Source: Krasilnikovozyma curviuscula (Eukaryota; Basidiomycota; Tremellomycetes; Cystofilobasidiales; Mrakiaceae). From it: a DNA stretch of 64,000 nucleotides. Position numbers and translations under genes: made by a program. The notes under the pieces were generated by a model that made no database searches, had not been told where the DNA came from, and saw only the letters and a list, made by a program, of their open reading frames with translations. Position 1 is the stretch's first letter. The number at the start of each line of letters is the position of its first letter. The stretch spans positions 25,263 to 89,262 of the forward strand of contig MVAQ01000069.1 of the NCBI GenBank assembly GCA_014825775.1, in the 5' to 3' direction. Positions 48,062 to 59,353 of the stretch are shown piece after piece.

Positions 48062-50983
48062 CCACACCCATGACGCTGATGGTTTCTTTCTCTCTTGTTG
48101 TGACAACCCTGCTGGCTTTTTGATACACATGCTTGTTTTTATTATTATAACTAACTAGACTTAACACCTGCGTTCTTTTATTTTATTCGCTCCTTTAACA
48201 CACAGCACTTCTCGCTCCCCTGCAAGTTTTGAGTACCGAAAACTGGATCTTGTAGATTCTTGGCAGATGCATCTTCGCTACCTCGTCCGCTCTCTATGCG
48301 AGGCGCCCAGTTGTCGAGGACAGATTTGATTCCAGGTGGCGCGGCCTTTGTGCGGCAAGAACGGCCGCAACTTACTCCTCGACTGAAAACTACAAAACTA
48401 TTTACCTACGAACAGTCTTTGCACGCCCTATTAACACGTCTGTTCAGCACTTAAAACGCGCCGCAGGTATTCTGCTGCAGCCGCGAAGAAAATTCTGCGT
48501 CGATCTCGAAGAAAAAAACGCCATGTCCATCGATAGCTCCACGTTTCCACGCGAGGTTAAGCAGAAGGCGAGACTTTTTCTCCATGAACTCTAACTTTAT
48601 GTGCACTTCTGAATGAAGATCATATCCACTTTACATCGCTGAATTCTTGCAGTTGGCTTTGCGCTCAGGATCGACTGCTGACCTCCTCATCATGTGATAT
48701 AGTAAACAGTCCTTAATGGGGGAAGTGCTTATACACTTACTTGAAACTTTGGTTTCTTAAGATTTCGTTGCTGTACCTCAAGCGACCCTGAAAGACGCTC
48801 TTTTGTCCTGAGTCGGGCGCGATGAAGTGACGAGAAAAGGTGCATTCTGAAGCGTTCTATCTACAGATCTGTATCTTCTTGAAGTAGATTTAGTCGAGGA
48901 AACCATCACCTTAGAAGACAGGAGCGACATCGGACAAGTCGATTTGATGTGACCAAAGTTGCGGCCGTCGTCACTGCTGATTCCGTGTTTCTGGAATGAC
49001 ATGCTGTCTGATACTTGGGAGAAAATGCAGGCATATTTGATTTCATAATTGAGGTAGGGAAGCCAAGAGCCGCTGAAATTTGGCACCGTCTTGACAAATA
49101 AAAGGATGCGAATCCTCGTAAATAAGGAGGGTTGCGCTCAATCGCAGAGGACTTCTTAACAGTGTTGTTGCTGGAAGACATTTTGACTATCTAGCGGTTA
49201 TACTTCCCGCTTACCTTTTCTTTCATTGCGAAAAAAACAAAAAGCAACAGAATAAAATAAAAATAAAATCCAGAGACCGACGACCGCCTCGCATCACGGA
49301 GGTTTTCTTTTTCCCCAAAACAGACGTCTCACACTAAAGAATTTACTTCCAGCGAGCCTTAGCCATCTGAAATACGGGGTACAGACGGTCATGGGGAGTA
49401 AGGTAATGCTCTCTTCCTTCCATCAAACCTCCATCCTCCTGTCTTGCAATTCAGGGTTTCTCACCACCTCGTTTTACCATTGTCTGTTTTTGCCCCTGTG
49501 GGATCTCTGTCTATAAGATCTCGGGTGCTGCTTTGCTGGGTGGTACAGCAAACATCAACACCCATTTACTTGTGAGTCCTGCTTCTGGGATCGAAGGGCT
49601 CTTTTGCATGGCGTCGCTAGGGAGGGCTGCAACTCTAAAAAGAGTTTTGCTATGCTGACTGAACCTTCTTTCTCATCGATCTGCGCAACAAAACCTAATG
49701 GTGAATCTTCAGGAGCAATCGACTGTTCGACAGCTCTCGCCGGCTGAGAAGAAGGAAATCATGGACGATCTTTCCAACATTGCTTACTCGTTCACGCCAG
49801 TCATTCAGCAGAAGGAGAACAGGGACAAAATGCGAGTATACCAGCATTCCTTTCTCTCTTTCATTTCGTTGTACATTCTTCGTCGGGTCGAGGGATCCGT
49901 GAGCTGCTTGCTGTGAAGGGTGCGAATCGTCCCTTCGCGCGAGTTACGCAGCTTCGGTGTGAAAAGCGCTCGAATTGAAGGTGTCCAGCAAGGAATCGAA
50001 TAGTCTGGCTCGTTGCATATGGTGTTTTTCAAGACGTGAATGAGTTCTCCAAGCTGGGACTAGAAACTGTGCTCCTTTGTCTTGTTGCTCGAACATACAA
50101 TCATCCCGCTTCCTTACCCGGACGATACCGGACCCACCTCAAGCACACCACTGCACCTTCAAATCTTACTAGCCTCTGAATCAACCTCAAGTCCTATCAG
50201 AATTTCTACCCTTTCCTTCGATTCGTCAATCCCGTCGTATACCGGCAGATCAGGGACCCTGTGTTTCATTTGTCGGTTCACCCAGGAATCGAGCTTCAAA
50301 ACTCAGAGTCGAAAACTCACAAACTCCGACGGTCAATGCTCAAGATCAGCAAAGGCAGCCATCGATCGAATGCTGAAGCTGTGCACAATTACTGCTTGTT
50401 CGAAGATCCACAGGTCCTACAAGAAAGACAACTGCTTCACCTCCAGCCTTCAGCATCTCTGCGAATGCAGTGGACGAACGAAACTCGCCAATCTCTTTCG
50501 GGGTTTGCCAAATCTTTCGAAGAAAATCCGTTCACCATTCTTCTGGTACAGACTCGTGATTAGACCCTTTGATTGCTCCAACGGCCGAGTGCACTCCTCG
50601 GGCTGCGCCTCGCTGAGATACGTGGCTCACTTCAGCACAACTTTGTTCCAAATGTGACCAACCTTGTTTCTCCCTCTTTTGGATATGCTGTCGGAGCACT
50701 CTCTCAAAGGGTGGTTGCGCCACGCACCAGCAATCTGCCGACTCTAAAGCAGCGTGTTGATACACATGGTTAAACGCTTCAAGACATATTCATATCTTTC
50801 TCCTTCCTTCTTTAAGCTCTCATGTCCCGGTGGAAGTGGTGGAAGGGTCGATGGATTAGATCTTCTTCATCTTTCTCTCCTCCCTTCTCCTCCTCGTTGT
50901 TAATTTCTTCATCATCCTCATCTCCCCCATCTCATTATGACCTTTGTTACTGACTCAACTATCTGTGTCCTTTCTTCCCATAG
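48062..50983. other. Long gap between WSC giant and velvet gene; may hold velvet 5' exons
   Basis: About 2.9 kb. Nothing certain. On the plus strand an ATG at 49698 opens MVNLQEQSTVRQLSPAEKKE followed by IMDDLSNIAYSFTPVIQQKE, which looks protein-like; it runs to a GTATAC (49850) or GTGAGC (49902) donor-like site and could be an upstream exon, an upstream ORF or a small gene. The long frame at 50082-50657 (+) looks like chance low-structure sequence. A 91-codon minus-strand ATG frame at 48906-49181 is also unassigned. The region is pyrimidine-rich near 50800-50980. Confidence 0.4.
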
Positions 50984-53148
50984 CGACTATGAACTGAGAC
51001 TGCGACAACAGCCAAAGCATGCTCGAATGTGTGGTGTCGGAGAAAAAGGTATGTGATGACCTCTACCTCCCACCCTGGAGTATCTCCCACCCTGGAGTAT
51101 TCAAGACTTACTGCATTTCACTTTTGCATCAATAGCTGATAGAAGACCCATCGGTGAGCAATTTCGATGTAGTGATCGCACTCCCCTTGCTGACTGCGCG
51201 GTTCTTTTTCTTCTTCTTTTTTTTGTCACTAGACCCACCGCCAATCGTTCAACTCAAAGTAAGAGATCTCACAGCAGTCGGCACCCATGGCCGAAACGTC
51301 TACCTTAAGCCTCGTGTTCCACCACCCGCCGCCGATGCCTCGGAAGAGCCGGAGGATGGCGAGGCTGCTGACGATGAAACGGAAGACGGCAATAAGCCCA
51401 AGGAGAAACAAAAGAAGAAGTCAAAAGATCTGCTGAATATGCCTCCTGTTGGTACTCCGGCTCCTAACTCGGGCCTCAATGCTGGTTCGTCAATCACTCA
51501 GAACTTTTTGCAGAATCCGTACTACTTCATGTAGGTCCACCACTGGCGAATTATTTTTTAATGTACCACTGATCTGGACGTCTGTTCGTTTTACGTAGGT
51601 ATGCGTGTCTGATGTCTGGAGATGAAAACTCTGACGAGGAGCTCCATGTTCTGAAGGACGGCAAGACGAGGTACACGACCGGATCAGTAGTCTCGTCGCT
51701 CTACCATCTCAAGGACACCGATCAGACGGATGCGGGATTTTTTTGCTTCCCTGATCTCAGTGTCCGTATCGAAGGCAACTACAGGTTGAAGCTGAGTCTT
51801 TTCGAGATTATCGAGTAAGTGTCTTTCTGCTGTGTGTTCTTCCTTTCAACTAGGTGTATCTGACGAGTTTCCGTGACGACCTTCCAGCAAGGAAGTTCAC
51901 CACTGCAAAACAATTTTTTCTGACAGCTTCTATGTCTATTCTGCTAAGAGGTTCCCTGGTACGCGCTCATCAAGAACTGTACTTTTCTTCTGGCTGATAT
52001 TGACTTCATTTTCCGCTGGTGTTCTAGGCATGGATCAGTCTACGCTACTCTCGCGTACCTTTGCTGAACAAGGAATGAAAATTCGTATCCGCAAAGAGCT
52101 CCGACCAAAGCGCTCTGGTACCAGTAGTGGGAAACGCAAAGGGGATGCATCAGATGAGGAGATGGCCAGCGATGAAGAAGCTCCTTCGACGTCTGGTGGA
52201 CGAGAATCTGGTGGGAAAGAATCGTTCAAGAGACCTCGAACTTCGTCCGATATCGACCCCCTCCAACGTGAAGGTGAACACTACCCATCTCGACCGTACC
52301 CACCGCCACCTCAGATGATGCAGGGCCCATCCGACTACTCAAGAGAATCAACTCTACACACTTTCCAGTACCAGCATCCAGACGCTCGGTATCCTCCGGC
52401 TCAAGTGTATGGTTCACCACACGGAGGGCCACCGTACGGAACCTCCTACTTCAGCTCCTCTCAACCAGTTTGGCAGGATCGTGTCATACCTCTCCTCCGA
52501 TCCGACTTTGGTGGTCCCAATGTCAGTCTGGTCAGAAACCAACCACAGTCAACGGCTGGTTCTCGTCCTGTGTCCCCCTCCAGCCACTCTCGTCCTCTCT
52601 CACCACCCCAAGCCGTCTCGCATATGGGCAGAGGCTTACTTCTCACCTCCAGCTACACACCTCCAGAATCTTCCCCTTCGTCATCCTCAGACGTAACGGG
52701 CCTGCGTTCACTTCCACATCCTCCCCCGCTGCCCCGCTCGAGCTCTTGGGATCAAGAGAGGAGAATCATTGCGCCACCAAGAGCCTTCAACATTGGCCCA
52801 AATACATCACAAGCAACCACAGCGTATACTCGCGAGATGGTGATGGTTGACCATGGAACCCACCTCGCTTATGAATCTGCACCTTCTCTCCATCAGCACC
52901 GACCGGACGACTCACATCCCACTGGTCTCCCAGGGACCCCTCCAGCATTGAATATCTTGGTCCACACAGCTGAAGACTCCGGTCCGGGCGCCTCTTCGGA
53001 GACAGCTAGTAGAGGTCCGTCGGTATCACCATCGACAGAGCCGTCGCAACCCACTCTGGGAGCAACCACCTCGCTCAGGAACATATTGAACGAGGATAAC
53101 GTCCCTCCTCCTCGCTCCAAGATGAAACTATCCGACTTGCTGGGTTGA
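50984..53148 (+). CDS. Velvet-domain regulator (VosA-like), start exon not resolved
   Basis: Exons 50984-51048, 51136-51153, 51233-51530, 51599-51814, 51888-51958 and 52028-53148 join in frame to 595 residues; the start codon must lie in an upstream exon that I could not fix (candidates: ATG at 49698, 50769 or about 50824). The velvet domain begins [20 protein letters not shown], then [19 protein letters not shown]; an acidic, Lys-rich insertion with [13 protein letters not shown] follows; then [75 protein letters not shown] and [26 protein letters not shown] resembles the VosA/VelB side of the family, nuclear DNA-binding regulators of development. The C-terminal 350 residues are disordered, Pro/Ser-rich, ending [20 protein letters not shown]. 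Exon 2 is only 18 nt. Confidence 0.88.
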
Positions 53149-54835
53149 ACTCTGAGCTCTCCATCGATGTAGCTCTAAGGGTTCATGAAACAGCTGTCTC
53201 GTCGGCCTTGTCAACAACACTCTAGTCAACCACATCATTCACTACGACCACAACGACACAAGAACTATAAGCGCTACCTTCTTTTTTGATTATATTCTCA
53301 GATCAGAATAATCCTAACATATCTCATACCATCATCTCTGGTCTCCCTCTTCAAACACATAGCTCATCATCTCCGGACTCTCGACTTCTGCCTCTACATT
53401 TTTAGGTCATTGTCGCATCAACAATCTCGATTCCGGTCAATCTGTACTTGAGTTCAGACGGATACCACTTCACTTAGAGGAATTCCACCCAGTAGGGTTT
53501 CTCAATACCACACCATCCACTTCTGTCAAAACGATACCTACTTCAATTATATCCCTGCACCTTTTACGGCACAGAATATTCAATGTCCATTTGTTCATTG
53601 TAGCGTTAACATGAAATACACTCTATGATTTTCTCTTTCTCGTTGTCATTTAAGTAAGCGCTGGTAGTGACCCCTGAGTGAAAGGCGAGTACGAAGAGAG
53701 GAGATCTGGAGCACTCACCCTTTGTGAACAATGATCCAGCCATGAATTCAGGCTTGAATCGCATCAATCCAGCATAATCTTCTCTCTCAGACTTTGAGTG
53801 TAACCGAAGGTCTTCTACCCGAAATTCAAGAGCCTCCCTGATGACTGACCTTCTTTGTTTTCTTTTTCGAATCTTGCCTGTTAATCAGCAGAATCTCTAA
53901 CGTTTCAACTAAATATTTTCACGTTGATATTCATACGTCCCCTTTGAAGATGAAGAAAGGAGAATGAGAAGTGTCAGAAGTACAAGGTGATCAGAAAGGT
54001 CGCCCTCGAGAAGTTCAATGAAGAGTATTGTTCTCAAAGAAGTCTACCAGAAAGAGAGCATCCTCTCCAAAGAAACCTTCAAGTACTTCATCAGTTGTTT
54101 CTCGGGGAAGTTCCCTGCCGAGAATGGTATTGCTAACAGTGATCTTGAAGAATCGAGAAAGATGGTCCTCACAGCTCCCGCCGTGTTATCGTGGGTTTCT
54201 GTCACTGCGCTGTGCGAAGAATGTGGACTAACGAGCTTTAACTTCAGACCCCGAAGAAACATTGAGTGCTTTAAATAGTGGCATGTCATTTTGAGGAGGT
54301 CTCCAAGGGTTTGAATTGTTTGACATAAGCTTGGGCCCTGCTGTACCTATTTTACTTCAGGAGACACCCTGCATTTTTGTTTCCTCTCCCATTTCCCGAA
54401 GATGCCCTTTAAAAATCTCTATCATTCGCGAAAGCTGTAGACACATTTGCTGTGTGTTATCCTTCCCTCGACAAAGTCATCAAAAGTGGACACCAGCGCA
54501 CACTGCGAACTTTACACCATATCACTGCCTGTTGCGAAGCTTTTCAACTCAATAGCAGGAGCATAATCTAAATTTTCTAAAGGGTCAACCTACTGCCCTG
54601 ACATTGCAGAAAATTCTCTCTTGAAAAAGCTCGTGGACCCCAGAAATGACAGCGTGAAACGTTTCTTTTTGGCCTCAGCAGTCCTCGAACCAGAATCAAC
54701 TCCAAAAGCCCAATTCGCTTAGGAAATCTATACCTTCTGGCTGTTTGACTCTTCTCGTCAACAGTATTAGGCCAAGCAGGAGGAAGATCCCATTGAGAGA
54801 GAGATCATTTTCCACGCGTACCAAAGGAGAGGACA
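53149..54835. other. Intergenic region between velvet and Cid1-like genes
   Basis: About 1.7 kb. It holds the velvet 3' flank and the promoter of the nucleotidyltransferase gene. An 86-codon frame at 54018-54278 (+) and a few shorter ones have no recognisable content. No RNA gene or repeat was found. Confidence 0.45.
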
Positions 54836-57800
54836 ATGAATCGGGCTCAGTACTACCAGGAGCTGTCGACTTCGCTGTTCCACTGTGAGTGCGGGCATCT
54901 CGCATATATCTCTTTGAAAGAATGAGTGGACTGGTATTGATACTGACTGGTTTGCTCCCTTTGAAAAGTCATCCTTCCCCTCCTTCCTACGTCTGAGGAG
55001 CTGAATACCAAGAGTCAGGTCAGGGTTCTGATTGAGAAGCTCATCAGGACTGTGGAACCCAACTGTAGACTGCTCAGTTTTGGAAGTACTGTAAGTGGTC
55101 TGGGACCGTGTCCAATCCTCTGGAAGAAGCATTACATTCTGACAATTTTTTGGTGCCAAATGGTTGATTTCTCTCTCAGGCGAATGGATTCTCGCTACGA
55201 AACTCAGGTAAATAGGTCCCTCTTACACTTTATTATGAAGAGAAGTCACGTGAGTACTGACAAGAAGGATTTTACTCGTTTTTCAGATATGGATTTATGT
55301 GTCCTGCTCGAAGGTGAAGAACCACGGAAAAAAGCTGCAGAGCTGGTCACACTCATAGGAGACTTGCTCGAGAGAGGTTAGCATTGGAATCAATTTGATT
55401 CAATTTGATTTCTTGTTGACAAAAAGATGCAACTTCTAGAAACGAATTTTTCGGTAAAGGCTCTTCCCAAGGCATATGTTCCGGTGAGTGGTAGTGCCTG
55501 AGCTCGATACACGGCATGCAGCTCACAAATCTGTGGTGGACCTATCTTAGATCATTAAACTCTCACTCCTTCCTTCACCTGGGCTGCCGTTTGGAATTGC
55601 TGTAAGCCAAACAAAACTCCACTTTCAGTTCGTACCTGAAACTTTTTTTGACATCATCCTCTTGATCCTCACAGTGCGACATTGGATTCGAAAATCGTCT
55701 GGCTCTTGAGAACACTCGATTACTGTTAACATATGCGTATGTAACTTTGGACTGTCCCTGTTGAGTCGCCTCGTCTCACTAGCTCTTTTTCTTCAACAGC
55801 ACTGTTGATCCAGCCAGAGTCCGAACTATGGTTCTTTTCCGTACGCGACTCTTCTATCTGTTCTGTGTCTCCATATACTGTTGCTAACTTAAAGCTATTT
55901 CCTTTCAGTCAAAGTATGGAGTAAACGAAGGTCAGTGACGTCCGCGTGCTCGACGGAGGATTTCCGACCTGACGAAGCTTTTATCTGAAATCATTAGGAA
56001 AATCAACTCACCCTACCGAGGAACACTCTCATCCTACGGCTTTACCTTGCTCGTTCTCTTCTTCTTGATTCACATTCAAAGTCCGCCCGTATTACCCAAC
56101 CTTCAACGTATACCGCCGCCTAGACCTGCATCAAAAGAAGACACGGAACTGGACGGACACAATATATGGTTCTTCGACGACACTGAACTGCTGCGACAGG
56201 AGTGGGTTAGCGCCAACACTCAGAGCGTTGGAGAGCTGTAAGTTGAATCGCTCGTATGCCCCGACGAAAGCTAACTTAATTTCTCGTTTGCGATCACCAA
56301 GCTTGATCGACTTCTTCAGGTTCTACTGTCAAGTCTTCGCTTACAATACTGATGTTGTTTCGATAAGAGCAGGTCTTTTGACGAAGGAGTCAAAGCAATG
56401 GACAACAGATGTATGTGGTACTCTCACTCTGGGGCTTCAGGCACTGCTGATTTCTTTCTTTATCAACAGCTCGATGTCGGTGGCATGAACGAATTAGCTA
56501 GAGACCGAAATAGGCTCTGTATCGAAGATCCATTTGAGATCAGTTATGTGAGTCGCATGAGCAGCAATTCGTTGCCGGAGCCGCAGTTGTTGACGTGCCT
56601 CTCTTTGTTACAGAACGTTGCGAGGACAGTCACAAAGGATGGATTGTATACGATCCGAGGAGAATTCATGAGAGCCTCAAGAATCTTGACCTCCAAGCCA
56701 GAAAAGGCTGTTGCTGCTTTGGCTCAACTGTGTGAAGAGAGGGACGATGATCTGGTGCGCGCGCCCAGGTCCAGGTCGCCAGCTCCTAGGCGAGCAGGAA
56801 AGAGTCCATATGGATTCGGTGGAAACTCAAGGGTGAGTTCCTTTTCCGCTTCCACTGGAGCTCTCGCAGACACTGATTTGACCTATGGTTCTACAGCATC
56901 ACGGCAGTGCTCCATTCGATCGACTGTCACCTCCGACGCACAATCAATATCTCACTGATGAGTTTGGTGAACACAACTTTTTCAAACATAATACTCCATC
57001 GCATATGGCTCCCAGACGAAGTGCCAGTCAGCAGAAATGGTCTCAAGCACAAAGCACTACCAACAGTTTCTCTCCTTCAGCCTCGCCCCACGCCAGAGCA
57101 ACAAGTTCAAATTTAGTGAACGATCATAGTCTAGGTCTTGATTTTGGTCTTCTCTCATCTACAGCGTCCGCCAACTACGACCCAGTTCGTGGAAGAGACC
57201 AAAGTGTTCGAAACATCCATCCCCAGGACAGGTTTGGTAACGGAACAGACCTTGCTGGCGAAGTTCCACCTCCACCACCATCGTCAAGCAGACTGCGGGA
57301 CAGGTCTGCAGATCTAACTAGCCCAACTCGCTCCAACAACGGCTTCCGAAGTGGGTCACAGACGAGCACAACCAGACTCACCTTTAGCGCTTCTGGCGCG
57401 ACCATCCCGTCTATACCTCCGGCGGGAGTGTCTGGTTCAACGAACCGGGGAAGATCTTCAGCTGGACCTCAAGATTTGAAGGGATATGTTGGCAGTAATC
57501 TCGGTTCCGGCGGAGAAAGGTTCGACTTGGCTCCCTCAACCTCAGCTTCTTCATCCATGGCAAGTCAAGCTCGTAGGGCTCAGTCCGTCGGTCCACCCCT
57601 GGCGTCTATCCACAGCACACTCCAACCATTCCTCGAACCAATTGGTCCATCAGGCAATAGTGCGCTCCCCCCGCTCCCAACATCGTCCACCCTTGGGTTC
57701 CAACCCTTCTCATCTCGCGCACCACCCCCACCTTCAGCAACGAAATCGCCTGCGTTCCTCAGCCCGTCGCTACTCCTATCGCCAAGTAATGAACACGATC

Positions 57801-58027
57801 AGATACCCCTCCCGGGCCCTTTCCCACTGTATCAACAACACCAGACGTTTGCTGCAACGGAACCCATTGCCCCCATCGGATCGGTCCCCAATTCGGCCAA
57901 GGCGAGCCCCGTCATTGGTGGACAGGACGAGCTCGTCAGTGCGATGGACAGAGTGCATATTAATGGAACAAAAGTGTCTCCACAGGATTCAGCCCTTAGT
58001 GGAGAAGAACCTTCAGGACGGAAGTAG
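54836..58027 (+). CDS. Cid1-type non-canonical poly(A)/terminal uridylyl transferase
   Basis: Fourteen exons (54836-54884, 54969-55090, 55180-55207, 55287-55376, 55440-55483, 55551-55601, 55675-55736, 55800-55840, 55909-55930, 55998-56237, 56302-56410, 56470-56547, 56614-56832, 56897-58027) join to 761 residues. After LPTSEELNTKSQVRVLIEKL comes the nucleotidyltransferase core: LLSFGSTANGFSLRNSDMDL with the GS and DxD catalytic residues, then IKLSLLPSPGLPFGIACDIG with the third acid, LLLTYATVDPARVRTMVLFL, KVWSKRRKINSPYRGTLSSY and the PAP-associated part (GELLIDFFRFYCQVFAYNTD, LCIEDPFEISYNVARTV). The family adds A or U tails to RNA in cytoplasm or nucleus. A disordered Ser/Pro/Arg-rich C-terminus of about 380 residues is unusual for Cid1 itself. 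Exon 9 is 22 nt, exon 3 is 28 nt. Two acceptors are AAG. An in-frame stop precedes the chosen ATG. Confidence 0.9.
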
Positions 58028-58564
58028 AAAGAAGGCGACTATGATGGTGGAACGCGCTGGGCTGATTGTTGTGTTACGTCGGTGTGCTCTTCAAAATTAT
58101 CTGCGAGCCGACAACTCTTTTATCTCTTTCCATTTTTACTCCAGCTCAGCGTAGTGCTTTCTATTGTCTTTCAGTTCAAGATATGTGTTCTCGACATCAC
58201 GAATCTGGCCGCCTCTTAATTTCATCCCTCACTTGCAATTGTAACACTACAATCAACACAATACAAATTTAAATTAAATCACCGTATCCTTATTGATCAC
58301 AAAAATTGCATGTTCCAAAAGAATCAATTGAGATTGAATGGCGGCAGCGAGTGATGCTGCTTCGAGCACGCGCATGCTCGCACGCAACGAGGCATTTGCG
58401 AACGCATTGAAGCGTGTCGATGAGCTGGGACGTTGTCAAAGAGGCGTGAGAGTCTTGAACCAGAACAAGTTGGAGAATTTGTTCTAGAGTGAGAGCCTGA
58501 GGTGAGGCCGACGTTGTCGTTTGTTGTTATTATGAGGGCGTTGAGAAACAAGAACCCCCCTTCC

Positions 58565-58595
<31 letters not shown>

Positions 58596-58736
58596 TGCAA
58601 TGTATTGCAGCGCTACCATAAGCCAGTAGGAAGGAGATAAATAGCAAGAGCAATCCTGACAAAAGTGGTTGCTGTTCAGCGCTTCAGCTATAACCTGTGC
58701 GAGCGAATCTTCGAATCTTGGCTTACCTTGGCCTGA
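58028..58736. other. Convergent spacer with long A tract
   Basis: Between the 3' ends of the Cid1-like gene (+) and a small minus-strand gene. Includes a 29-base A run. Frames here are short and unsupported. Confidence 0.5.
58565..58593 (+). repeat. Homopolymer A tract, about 29 bases
   Basis: An uninterrupted run of A, flanked by CCCCCCTTCC on the left and GGTGC on the right. The run is exposed to slippage and sequencing length error. There is no open frame, target-site duplication or element sequence beside it to suggest a retrotransposed tail. Confidence 0.85.
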
Positions 58737-59353
58737 CTACCGTTGTCGACGAGGCATTCGTTGCGCTCTTGGGCGAGGGCAGGATGTTCTGTCCAACATA
58801 TCCTGGATAGCCATGAATTTTTCAACGTTTCGATCCAAGCCGTCTTGGTTTGGCTTGCCGTCGCTGGGCCGCGTCGAAAGAAGACTTGTTCAGCGGCGCA
58901 AGCGCCAAGGTAGAAGAAACGAGAAGTAGAGACTTACTAGAAGACGACAGCGTTGTCCTTGGCATATGTTGGGAGCTGGTTAGGTGGTGGTACTTCCTTG
59001 TAAGCCTTGTATGCCTTCTTCTGACGTGGGGGCTGAGAGGAGTACAAACTTATTTCACGGCGGTTGCGACCCCAACAACAAAAAAAGAGGGGGGTTGGGT
59101 ACGAATCAGCGAAAGAATCGAGCATGCACAGAATCAAAGCAAGGACTAACACTGAGGGAGGAGGCATGCCAGCCAAGTTAGAGCCAGCAAACATTGCAGT
59201 GAGACCCGCGGAAGTCCCAGCGGAGGCGACTGATGAGCCTGCAGATGAACCAGAGAGGCTGCAGTCAGAAGCACTGCCAGTGCTGTATGATGGTGGGGAC
59301 CTCGTAGAATCAGAGGAGCCTCTGGAGAGCAACTTCTTGATGCCAGTAATCAT
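58737..59353 (-). CDS. Small unknown protein, 140 residues
   Basis: Three minus-strand exons (59353-59153, 59032-58938, 58863-58737) join exactly in frame. The N-terminal half is Ser/Ala/Gly-rich and disordered (MITGIKKLLSRGSSDSTRSP, SLSGSSAGSSVASAGTSAG). The second half is compact and conserved-looking: KKAYKAYKEVPPPNQLPTYA, KDNAVVFYDGKPNQDGLDRN and VEKFMAIQDMLDRTSC, then an Arg/Pro-rich tail (PRPRAQRMPRRQR). Introns use GTGTTAG and GTAAGT donors with CTCTCAG and GGCCCAG acceptors. There is no signal peptide. I do not recognise the family. The coherence of the joined exons across three frames' worth of introns supports a real gene. Its promoter has a TATTTAA box and a GC-rich palindrome with AGGGG/CCCCT cores. 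Confidence 0.7.

Noticed and set aside
48906..49181. 91-codon minus-strand ATG frame
   Set aside because: No domain, no signal peptide, and joining to the overlapping frame at 48778-49086 needs unsupported splicing.
49345..49365. Minus-strand mini-ORF MAKARWK after a TTTCAG, resembling the end of a small ribosomal protein
   Set aside because: Only seven codons, does not match the ends of the small ribosomal proteins I know, and no upstream exon was found.
50082..50657. 191-codon plus-strand open frame upstream of velvet
   Set aside because: No recognisable domain, odd composition and no splice path to a neighbour; probably chance or leader sequence.
58565..58593. A tract as the tail of a retrotransposed element
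   Set aside because: No element sequence, target-site duplication or gene copy lies next to it.
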